64,000 bases of DNA. It comes from Alisma plantago-aquatica. Taxonomy: Eukaryota; Streptophyta; Magnoliopsida; Alismatales; Alismataceae. Where the stretch lies: positions 1,329,161,304 to 1,329,225,303 of the forward strand of contig OY856410.1 of assembly GCA_963693085.1 (NCBI GenBank), in the 5' to 3' direction. This document shows positions 48,361-57,871 of the stretch, one piece after another. The translations under genes and the position numbers were made by a program. How positions within the stretch are numbered: the first letter of the stretch is position 1; each line of letters opens with the position of its first letter. The notes beneath the pieces are model-generated. The model did no database searches, was not told the DNA's origin, and saw nothing but the letters and a program-made list of their open reading frames with translations.

Positions 48361-51339
48361 TGTTACGACCCATATCAGAGTTAGTCAATAAATACCTTGA
48401 ATTAAGTAAAACACCTCAGTTAGTGCTAAGTTTTGTTAAACATCATGAATAATCAAGATAAGACAACATGTGGATCAATAGTCAAGATTTAATCATCTGA
48501 GGTAATTAATGATAATAGTAATGATGATTGTTGAATTAATTGAGTTGAGTTGAGTGCTGACTAATGCAATTAGTGTTGAATATCAAATTAAGTATCATGG
48601 ATAATCAAAATAAGTTAATATATGAATCAGTAGTTGAGTTTGAATCATCTAAGGCGACTAATGATATTAATGTTGATTAATTAGTTAATTAGGTTGAGTT
48701 GAATACCCAATGTTGCAATTAAGTGATTTGACCTGATGTGACAAGCTATTTAACATGATTTTATGCCCTGGGATGATAGAGAATCTCGTGCTTGAGAGTT
48801 CGCAAGAAAAATCACCCGAAACCGACTTCCGAGCTAAGAGATATGGGCATTTGTGTGATCAGGGACCTAGTTGCAATTACCGAAAGCGATTGGGAATTTT
48901 GTAGCCGGCCCCCTCCGCGAACCGACCCTTGCCCCTTCTTCTTCTTTCCCGATCGACTACCCGATAGAAGAGAAACCAGCCGCAAAAGCGGCGCACAGAC
49001 CAGCCCTCGACCAGACGGAGCAAAGCGAGTTAGAGCACCGGCTTTGGGCCTTCTTGGCTCCGTTTCAGCCGCACGACCCACTCCCCTTCTTCTTTCTCTT
49101 CCCTTCCTACCTCCTTCCTTCTCCTTTACTCTGCCTAGTGGGTGCGGCGCCCAGCAGCAGCAGGTTGGTTGGCTGCGATTGGAAGGAGGAGCAGGTGTTT
49201 GTGGCCCTTAACATCGACCAGTGGCCAGCAACGCGTTGACGACCCTCTCTCCCTCACCTCGACCACCAAGGGCGGAGCTCATCTTGCTCCAGGGTGGCGC
49301 CGGCTGACCTGAAGCAAAGGCTAGCTTCGTACAGCAGTAAGAAATCATCTTGGGCCGCCAACAGTAAGGAGCAAAGCTTCATGTAATTCCGATTTTGAGC
49401 TCCTAGCATTTATCCGCAGCCCTCGGCCCTCGAGCAACACCCAGCAAAGGTCCTTCCAATCTGTGCGTGTGTGAGGAAGCTGCTATTTGCAGCAGACTAA
49501 ATCCCAGGGTTGAACCAAGGTTGAAGAAGACCCAACGAATGCCCCGAATTCGGCCTTGGACGCATGAGACACCAAAGAAAGGTAGTCTTGGCTTTGATTG
49601 AAATTCCAAATCTAGAATCTGTAGCTTATAGCTTTAATTAGGTGTTAAATCGAGTTCGTCTACAATTAGATTTCCATTTCTGTGCAGGTGCACGGCGTGC
49701 AACTCAGTTTGCACGGCGTGCAAAGTTACAGATATGCAGAACGAGATTCTGCCCAGGTGCACGGCGTGCAGCCGAGGTGCACGGCGTGCACTCTGCTGTA
49801 AAGGGCGGAATTAGGCGTAGTTGTGGACGTTTTTCGGTGTATACGAACACACCGAAGTGGGTGAGTAGTAGTTCATTTAGAAATCAGTATTTAACTCAAT
49901 TTAAATGCTTAATTGCTTTTGAATCAAATGGTATAACCTTTAAACAGTGTAGTATACAAAATAGAGTATATTAGATTCATTGGAATTGAATTTCTTAATA
50001 TGCCTAGTGAAATGATGCAATTTCCTGTACTATAGTTGAAATGTATTTACTGATTTCAAAATAGACGTTTAACATAGAAACTGGATAAATGATTCTGATT
50101 CGTGTTTAATTTCGATAAAGGTTATATATGCGCTTCTTGTGATGTTCAGATTGTGCATTATGTATGGAATGTAATTTTCCTGTTTATTTGTTTATTGTTA
50201 AGCAAGTATAGACATAGGTGCCCCAACACCGTAGAACCCCTTTGCGCGGTCTGTACCTTTGGGGTGAAACGATCGATCTAGCCTTGTGCCTAGATGGTCG
50301 GTGCTCGTGTTCAACAATAATCCGTGCGTGAGTCACGGTGGCACGGGGTCAGACAGACAGTGTCCAACAACAACGCGTGCTTGTGTCACGGTGGCACTGG
50401 AGATAGATGGGGGTTATTCAACATTAATCCGTGCTTGTGTCACGGTGGTAATCCCCGACCCTCCGACTGTGCACTACAGGGTGGGAGGAGTCCAGAGCAC
50501 TCAGAGTTAGTGCAGACAGGCCCTTGTGCGCCTGGGGCCCTTGTGCGCCCGAGAGTCCTGTGCAGACCAGGACAGACAGTCAGACTTAGCATTTCCCGGG
50601 TGTGTCGCTAAGTCTTGTACGGTGGGACCGTAGCATGAACTTGTTACGGATCTTCATATGCAGAGTGCGCTGCATATGTTTGGGGCATAATAATATGGAT
50701 AAATAATCATATAGGATCACAGTAAATTTATATAACTGTTAAATTACCTGAATTATCTGTTAATGCTTAGGAATGAGATTATTATCTGTATATCTGCTAT
50801 GTTGCTAGAACTGTCTTGCTTAGTTCTGCATATATGTTTATTTTCAGTTTATAAACTTGATGAGTTGTTTAGTGATAGCTAAGTGAAATGCTATTCACTG
50901 AGCGAGTAGGCTCATACCTCTACTCAAAACATTTTCAGGTTATCATCTGCAGCAGGGAATCAGAAGGATCGATTTATCCTTACGCCTAGTCGATAGAAGG
51001 TTCGTAGTTGGTAGTTAGAGGTCTCTTAGTCCATTCCCCTCGATCTTCGGGACAAGGTGTGAGTGAGAGAGTGAATGTCTACAGAGATGTAAATTGTCTG
51101 TTATGCTTTATTTTATGTCGGATAAATGTAATATGTTGTAGACTCTGTTTATCTTGCGAGTCAGTTTAATAAAGATGCTTCCGCAGTTTGTTTAGTTTCA
51201 TTTTACAGTATAAATCGGATTTCCTATTAATATCTTTAAAAGGTTTTAAAAAGTGAAGAGTGATTGGCTTATGTGTAAATCCCATCCTGTCACGTCTTAA
51301 TCTCGTGGTTTGTGGTTAATGTGAGATTGGGGCGTGACA
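48361..51339 (+). repeat. Element D 3' LTR (2979 bp)
   Basis: Offset from the 5' LTR is exactly 7003 throughout. All arrays described for the 5' LTR recur. One substitution was noticed (G at 50520). The purine tract precedes it directly. Confidence 0.97.
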
Positions 51340-51344
51340 AAAAG

Positions 51345-52939
51345 AGTTGCTCACCGTCATTTTCTCTTTTGAAAAATTTCGGCAATATCTCGTTGGATCG
51401 AAAGTTGTAGTTTGGACTGACCACGCCGCTATTAAAAATTTGATGGAAAAAAAAGATGCCAAACCTCGATTGATTAGGTGGATCTTGCTCTTACAAGAAT
51501 TTGATATCGAAATCCAAGACAATGCGGGGATTGAAAATGTTGTAGCGGATCATTTGTCTAGGTTAGAGAGGGTAGATGAAAAAGATTTACACATACCCAT
51601 TACCGAGACATTCCCGGATGAGCAACTTTTGAAAGTGAATTCTAAGGATCTGTGGTTTTCATATATCGTGAATTATCTTGCTTGCAGGATCATCCCGGAT
51701 GATTGGACATATCAAGAGAAGAAGAAATTCTTCCATTCTCTACGATATTATTTTTGGGATGACCCTATTCTTTTGAAGCAATGCAGGGATGGTGTCCTAC
51801 GCAGGTGTGTACCTGAGGTGGAATACGAGAGTGTTCTTCGTCATTGCCACACATTACCTACGGGCAGACACCATGCGAGCTCGCGTACGACAGCCAAAGT
51901 ACTAGAAAGTGGCCTATATCGGCCTACCTTGTTTAGGGACGCTTACGAGTTCGTGAGACAATGTGATTCCTGCCAAAGGGCAGGTAACATTTCAAAGAGA
52001 CAAGAGATGCCCTTAAATGTTTTCCAAGAGGTTGAGGTATTTGATTTATGGGGTATAGATTTCATGGGACCCTTTGTGTCCTCAAATTCGAATTTGTATA
52101 TCCTTTTAGCTGTTGACTATGTGTCAAAGTGGGTAGAAGCAATACCCTCGAGAACTAATGATTCTACTATAGTGTGCAGGTTCGTTAAGGAAAATATCTT
52201 CTGCAGGTTTGGGGTGCCCCGAATGATCATTAGTGATGGGGGTGCACACTTCCGGAAACAAAAGTTCTCGACACTATTGAGAAAATACGGGGTCAAACAT
52301 AATATTGGTACCCCGTATCACCCGCAAACTCAAGGACAAGTGGAGGTCTCCAATCGCGAAATTAAGAAGATCATGGAGCGTACTGTGGCTTCCACGAGGA
52401 AGAATTGGAGTGCCTTACTACCAGATGCGTTGTGGGCATATAGGACGGCACACAAGACACCTATAGGCACCACGCCTTTTAGGTTGGCGTACGGTCGGGC
52501 CTGTCACTTACCGGTGGAGTTAGAGCACAAAGCACATTGGGTGCTAAGAAAGCTCAACTTGAGTTATGATGAAGCGGGGAAGAAGAGATTACTTGAATTA
52601 AATGAATTGGATGAGCTGTGAATGACTGCATATGAGAACTCTCATATATACAAGGAGCGCACAAAGTTGATCCACGATCGCCACATTTAGATGCGCACCT
52701 TCAAGAAGGGAGATCGTGTGCTTTTGTTCAATTCCAGGCTGAAGTTTTATCCCGAGAAGCTAAAATCCCGATGGATTGGACCATTTACGGTGGAAGAGGT
52801 CAAACCACATGGCACAATCATGGTGCGCGATGGCGAGACTACATTTTTGGTGAATGGACAAAGGTTGAAGTTGTATTTTTGTGAAGATTACACGAGGAAG
52901 GTGAATGAGGTCAAACTCATTTCACTTTCGGATGCATGA
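51345..52939 (+). pseudogene. Athila pol pseudogene, part 2 (RNase H end and integrase)
   Basis: Continues part 1 after element D with [27 protein letters not shown] and [11 protein letters not shown]. The integrase zinc-binding region holds RHCHTL and QCDSCQRAG (the first His pair is damaged). The catalytic core has D at 52058 (GIDFMGPF), D at 52235 (ISDGGAHF) and E at 52343 ([10 protein letters not shown]), the last two 35 residues apart as in D,D-35-E integrases. [18 protein letters not shown] follows. Stops: TGA at 52619 and TAG at 52688; then the C-terminal part with FKKGDRVLLFNSRLK and SRWIGPF. No chromodomain is seen, consistent with Athila. Confidence 0.93.
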
Positions 52940-53115
52940 CGTGCTTCAAGTCATCTAGCCTAAGACGTTAAATAAGGGTGCTTGTTGGGAGGCAACCCAA
53001 CCATTAGTACTTTAGTTTAGTTCCTTTACATTTGTAGTTTGATTTGTTTTAACTTAGTATGTAGTGTAAAAAAAGATACAGTGATCGTTTGCAACATGTG
53101 CAGGGATGAAGCAGA
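52940..53115 (+). other. Post-pol spacer with conserved hairpin
   Basis: GTTGGGAGGCAACCCAAC at 52984-53001 is a 6-bp stem and 6-nt loop right after pol. TTGTTGGGAGGCAACCCAA is a recurrent text after pol in Athila-like elements. Its function is not known. Confidence 0.75.
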
Positions 53116-53668
53116 GTCGATACCATAGACCCTTGTGTCGATGGTATCAACCATGGTACAGGTTGGCGACTATAGAAATCGCACTGTGTCGATACCATCG
53201 ACGGCCTCATCGATGGTATAGACATACCAACAGGCATATCACAAGTAGAGGTTGATGGTATCGACATGGGTGTCGATACTCGCGAGATCTCTGGAGATTT
53301 TCAGAATGAATCGTCTCAGTAAAGTCGATACCATGGACGGGCAGGTGGATGGTATTGACACATTCATGCAAAGAAGGCGGCGACCGGGGCTCGTGAGGGT
53401 TTACCCTAATCAAAGAGTCGACACTATCGACTAGCGTCGATAGTATCAATGCGCCACGTCAACGATCCATGAGGAACGATCTACGGTGATCACAGTAATC
53501 AGGAGTTTGATCCGGGGGATGAGTCAATACCATCGACTCGCGTCGATAGTATCGACGCATCAGCAATCCGGGCCCCGCAGATCCAGCCATCGACAACCGT
53601 CGATACTCTCGGCGGTACGAATTGTGCTACCCATGTCGATACCATCGACTCGCGTCGATGGTATCGAC
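53116..53668. repeat. Second Athila palindrome array, between pol and the 3' ORF
   Basis: Pairs of 15-bp words of the GTCGAT-NNN-ATCGAC type start at 53116/53137, 53188/53209, 53251/53272, 53324/53345 (all 21 bp apart) and 53417/53436, 53523/53542, 53635/53654 (all 19 bp apart). A further single word lies at 53599. Most pairs have an ACC or ACT centre followed by a GGT or AGT centre; the third pair is reversed. The same words as in the LTR, so the two arrays share origin or function. Confidence 0.93.
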
Positions 53669-53693
53669 GGACATACATCAGCGCCGACCACGG

Positions 53694-53703
53694 CTATATA
53701 TGA
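53694..53703 (+). promoter_or_regulatory. Candidate internal TATA box ahead of the Athila 3' ORF
   Basis: CTATATATGA lies 26 bp after the last palindrome of the array and 190 bp before the 3' ORF start at 53884. The LTR array is likewise followed by AATATATGAG. This suggests a second promoter copy driving a separate 3' ORF transcript; it is an inference from position. Confidence 0.5.
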
Positions 53704-55150
53704 GAAGGATTTGCTTCAGATGACATCACAACTCCAGAGCAATCCTCCTCCACTTGTGCCGAGCATATTCCAAAGCTATCCAAGCCCGACGACGAGCAAC
53801 ACCGAGCATGTTCTTCATCGAGCGGAGATTCACTTCTCCAATCTTCATCGAGATCCCTTTCTATTCCTCTTTCTGTCACGATCATGGTGCATGTTGCTGG
53901 TGCATCGTCGTCTCATGCCGACCCGATGGAGATCCCAGAATTTGTGCCACCTCCGACCGCGTCAATCGCATGCCCACGGTTGATCCATCCATCCGCGGAA
54001 GTAAAGAATATCTATGAGGAGATCTTAAAAAGGAAGAACGAGCTGACCCGTTATGTTGAACGGGAAACCAACCACAACTTGGCGTTCGAAGCTAACCTCG
54101 ACTAGGTTCTGAAGGGATAAGCCCGACACACGGGAAGACGACATGACGAGATGGAATTTCATGCATATGGCCAGCCATTTTTTGGTGAGTGGCCTACGTA
54201 CAAGGAGCTGGTGGCTGAGTTTACGGCATCGCTTGACGTCTGCGTCGTACCCAATGACGTCATAGCCACCGACCGTGAGTGGATCAAGGGCCGGGTGTCG
54301 TTCTGACTGTATAACATCGACTACACCCTTACACTCTGGCAGTTCAACAAGATCTTCAACTGGAATCACTCGCAACATGATTACCGGCGACTGGACAACT
54401 GCACCGACTACGATGCGATCTTCGTCGAGCTGGTGACGGTGCCTCCGGGAAAGTCAGTGAGCTGCCATAATGCTGTAGTAGCTGATTTTGAGCACCCCTT
54501 CATCCGGATACTTCACCGGGTGCTGAGTTCTACGTTGTTTTCTAGGGGTGATCTGGCCCTCAGCAAGTTTCAGGAGACGAACCTATTTTTCTTGTATAAA
54601 ATCCTGAAGTGCCAAGAATGCAATTGGGGCACTTTCTTTTTGCAGCGAGTTTTGGTGGTGAAGTGGAGTACACGAAAAGCGCCAATTCACTTTGGCAGGC
54701 TTATCACCAAGTTGGCCTTCTACCTTGGGTTGAATTTCTAGCAGCTTACTCCTCTCTCCAACAGGAGCGAGGTGAACTTACAACATCTGCACCGCTCTAA
54801 CCTCATCCTTCTTCGAGATGGCTTGGCGTATGCACACTGCCACATCAACCATGCTTACCAATAATGCTCGCTTCCCGATCCGGTCTTCAACATCGAAGGG
54901 GCGCACCACTTCTGATGGCCTATCATAGCCATTGCTGACTCCGATGAAGACGGCGACAATGACGACGATGACAACAATGACAATGAGGCTGTAGAGGAAG
55001 ATGAGGCCTACACCCCTCTTCGGGCACGAGTGGCACCACGGAAGTGTCCTCGCATGCATCTGGGTGCATCTTCATCATCGCAGCCTGCACCACTGTAACA
55101 TCCCAGGATTTTAGGCCTTGGATAAGTTGATCTTAAAAGGAATGATTGGA

Positions 55151-55275
55151 CTACCCATATCACCAAGGTGCACCTCCTTTTCCGGGAGCCCATCACTAAG
55201 AACTCCATAGTTAAGCATGCTCAGCTTGGAGTAGTACTGGGATGGGTGACCAGTCGGGAAGTTGATCCTGGCTTG
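55151..55275 (+). ncRNA. 5S rRNA-derived region in Cassandra 5' LTR
   Basis: CCCATCACTAAGAACTCC, AGTTAAGCATGCTCAGCTTG, GAGTAGTACTGGGATGGGTG and ACCAGTCGGGAAGTT match the plant 5S rRNA core and 3' half, covering the RNA polymerase III internal control region (A box, intermediate element, C box). The first quarter is diverged. The A-box word is AAGCATGCT here and the canonical AAGCGTGCT in the 3' LTR. It is a transposon promoter, not a ribosomal gene. Confidence 0.9.
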
Positions 55276-55696
55276 TGAGTCAGTGTGGACAAAGTGTGCA
55301 GTTAAGGCTAGTGGTGGTTTGTGGGGCCAGTCGTCATTCCTAAAACTCTACTAGAGCCTTGGGCAGTGGGCCCGAGTGTTACAAATGGTATCAGAGCCAT
55401 AACCCCTCCAGTAGGTGGGGCCCACATGGGCATGTGGCATGCCAGTCTTGAGTCGTGTGGTCCAGGCAAGTTGGAAAGGGCTATCCGTAGAGACGAGATG
55501 GAGCCGCCCTTGCGCTGGTAGCCGTGGATGGGAGCTGGGTGTCCATGGGCCATTGTGGGTCTGCACTGAAATGGGGTCAGATTATGAGGCCTTATAGTTG
55601 AGCCTTGACGAGGACGTCAAGAGTCTAAGTGGGGGAGATTGTAACATCCCAAGATTTGAGGCCTTGGATAAGTTGATCTTAAAAGGAATGATTGGA

Positions 55697-55821
55697 CTAC
55701 CCATATCACCATGGTGCACCTCCTTTTCCGGGAGCCCATCACTAAGAACTCCATAGTTAAGCGTGCTCAGCTTGGAGTAGTACTGGGATGGGTGACCAGT
55801 CGGGAAGTTGATCCTGGCTTG
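55697..55821 (+). ncRNA. 5S rRNA-derived region in Cassandra 3' LTR
   Basis: Second copy of the 5S-like region, with AAGCGTGCT in the A-box position and GGATGGGTGACC at the C box intact. Confidence 0.9.
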
Positions 55822-56314
55822 TGCGTTAGTGTGGACAAAGTGCGCAGTTAAGGCTAGTGGTGGTTTATGGGGCCAGTCGTCATTCCTAAAACTGTACTAA
55901 AGCCTTGGGCAGTGGGCCCGAGTGTTACAACCACCACCACCACCCTCACAGCCAAGCGAGGATGCCTATTCAATGTAGGGCATGTATGCTATGCTTCAAG
56001 ATATACAACAGACGCAGCAACATCACACGACGATGTACACATGTGTTCAAGAGACGACAAACCCACTACTGGACAATCAACGGGCAATCTTCGAGAACGA
56101 GCGTCTTCTCCTCGACAACCAACAACAGATTCATGACCGGTTGCATAGGATGGAGATGCAACAACATCCCTTTTACGATCACTATTGGAGCCAGAATTAC
56201 TTTGGAGGCTATCCACAACCTCCACCTAGGGCCCAGTTTGATCCGAGCTTCCAGTGGGAGTATCCATCTTGGGACCCTATGACTCCACAGTACCAGCCTC
56301 CGCCTGAAGAGTAA

Positions 56315-57871
56315 ATCGGTATCTCTGTTCCAACATTTAAGATTGTTTTTTACTCTGAGGCCATAGTTGAATTCAAGCTTAGGGGGGGTGTTGGAACAAC
56401 TCTATCTTTTATTTTCTTTGTTTTTAGTTTTATTGCTTTTGTTTCTTGTCATTTGTTTCTTGCAATCTTAGCTTGTTTGTAGGATCCACATTCTATCTAG
56501 TGTAATCGTGGATGTCTTAAATTTTGTGTCATCCCAGTTGCATGTACATGGGAATTAAGGGAAACTTAAAAATTTTTGAGTGTTCACAAGCTTGAGTGTT
56601 GTTCAACTTTGATCACTTAACTTAGAAAATGATTGGTTTTGTCAACTTTAAAACAAAAAATCACAACTGTACATTCCTAATGATTCATGAAAGTGGACGG
56701 AATTGGTTGTTTGAGCCAAAACTGACCAAATGATAATGAGACTTTAATTTGAAGTAAGAGAGAGAAACTTCTTAACTACTACACAGGTCAGTAGGGAGGG
56801 ACACATAGTATTTTTTTCAAAGGTTCAGTCAATTAGTCTTGTGATCTGTTCACCTCATTGTTTTTCACAATCCACCATAAGATTTGGAAGTAAAGTGCGG
56901 TTTTAACCTTTTTGATTGCATGTCATGTAGATAGGACTTGAATTGCAACCATTTTCATATGTTTTGCATGAAAAAAAAACAGAATAGGTCTACATGCACA
57001 TTACCTTTAGGTGCATGTCATTTAGTTGCATTCATAACCTTTATGCATAGAGTATATCATGTACCTCATTTGTTCTTTAATGGTGAATTAAATTGTTCCA
57101 GACCTTCTAAAGAGTGCAAATTTTCGAGTTATGCAGAAAAAATAAGCCCAATAAAGCATTCATTATCAATTATGAATATAAGGGTTTGAAAAGAAAAGAA
57201 AAAGAAAAAAATCTGAAATTGAAAAAGAAAGTCATTTAGAAGCAACTAGAATAAGAAGGAGAAAGGAACATAATCTCACCTGCATTTTAAGATGAGTAAG
57301 TACATGACATAGCTCAATTAGATATCCATCTCGTTTTGAGACGGAATGTTAGTGCATGCATCATTCCACCCAATCTTATGCATTAGGGCATTTTTCATGT
57401 CCATTTGCATCATTTAGGGCATTTTTATTTTATGCATGTGAAACCGTATAATACTTCTACTTCTTCCATGAGCCACCCATTCCATCCACCCGTTGCTCCA
57501 ATTGGTAGGCCACCGTGAACTTCTCCTCACTTGTGAATATCAGGAGAACTGCTTCCATGTAGATGGTAGTTAGGGCGAGCAACGTAGTATAGGAGATCAC
57601 AAGATGCACTAAGTCTGGACCGGCGAATTCTATTATGTTAACTGCCTTATGTGATAGTTTTCATCAGTTTTGAGGTTGATATATTTTATGAATGATTACT
57701 GTCGCCTTTAGGGTAATTATCATTTTGTGGTTAGTGAGGGCCGGTATGCAAATGTCCGGTGGGAGTCATATGGGATGTTTGTTGTGATGCTTTGTTGTTT
57801 AGTTGACTCTGGCAATTCTATTCTAAGGTTTAGTTGCTCGAGGGCGAGTAATGTTCAAGCTTAGGGGAGTT
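56315..57871 (+). other. Athila long 3' untranslated region with two polypurine tracts
   Basis: About 1.55 kb with no coding signal. TTCAAGCTTAGGGGGGGTG near 56371-56390 and TTCAAGCTTAGGGGAGTTT near 57854-57872 are two copies of the same purine tract; the second abuts the 3' LTR and is the plus-strand primer, the first may be a secondary one. A purine-rich low-complexity run is at 57188-57232. Confidence 0.75.

Larger units (their letters stand above)
41358..51339 (+). mobile_element. Element D: recent non-autonomous Tekay/Del-like LTR retrotransposon
   Basis: LTRs at 41358-44336 and 48361-51339 are both 2979 bp, start TGTTACGACC and end GGGCGTGACA; flanking duplication AAAAG (41353-41357 and 51340-51344). 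The PBS is TGGTATCAGAGC at 44341-44352 and the polypurine tract AGGGAGGGAGA at 48349-48359. I found one difference between LTRs (A43517 against G50520). Internal DNA (4024 bp) has only wrecked pol remains at about 46160-47230, placing it by integrase similarity in the Tekay/Del lineage. It splits the Athila RNase H region. Confidence 0.97.
55094..55929 (+). mobile_element. Cassandra TRIM retrotransposon
   Basis: Complete 836-bp element: LTRs 55094-55383 and 55640-55929 (both 290 bp, TGTAACATCCC...GTGTTACA), flanking duplication ACCAC (55089-55093 and 55930-55934), PBS TGGTATCAGAGC at 55386-55397, polypurine tract GTGGGGGAGA at 55630-55639. Each LTR carries a 5S rRNA-like region, the diagnostic of Cassandra. 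It has no protein-coding capacity and depends on other elements. I count about ten differences between the LTRs. It is inserted in the Athila 3' ORF. Confidence 0.97.
53884..56314 (+). pseudogene. Athila 3' ORF pseudogene, interrupted by Cassandra
   Basis: From ATG 53884 (MVHVAGASSSHADPMEIPEF) one frame can be followed to TAA 56312-56314, about 530 codons without the Cassandra insert at 55094-55934. Stops at 54103 (TAG), 54115 (TAA), 54304 (TGA), 54739 (TAG) and several later ones break it. The middle (YNIDYTLTLWQFNKIFNW, FIRILHRVLSST, NWGTFF, IHFGRLITKLAFYLG) resembles the putative plant transposon domain found in extra ORFs of Athila/Tat elements. An acidic run (DDNDDDDNNDNE-type, about 54940-55010) and a Gln-rich C-terminal part (56000-56170) follow. 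Such ORFs have been called env-like, but I see no clear signal peptide or membrane segment; the function is unknown. Confidence 0.75.

Noticed and set aside
55151..55275. A functional 5S rRNA gene
   Set aside because: The first quarter does not match 5S rRNA and the region lies in a Cassandra LTR with a second copy in the partner LTR.
26499..55934. Shared ACCAC duplication of element C and Cassandra as a sign of common targeting
   Set aside because: Two cases of a 5-bp match are easily coincidence, and the flanks differ.
53884..56314. Calling the Athila 3' ORF an envelope gene
   Set aside because: I see no clear signal peptide, membrane anchor or furin-like site; the middle resembles the plant-transposon domain instead.
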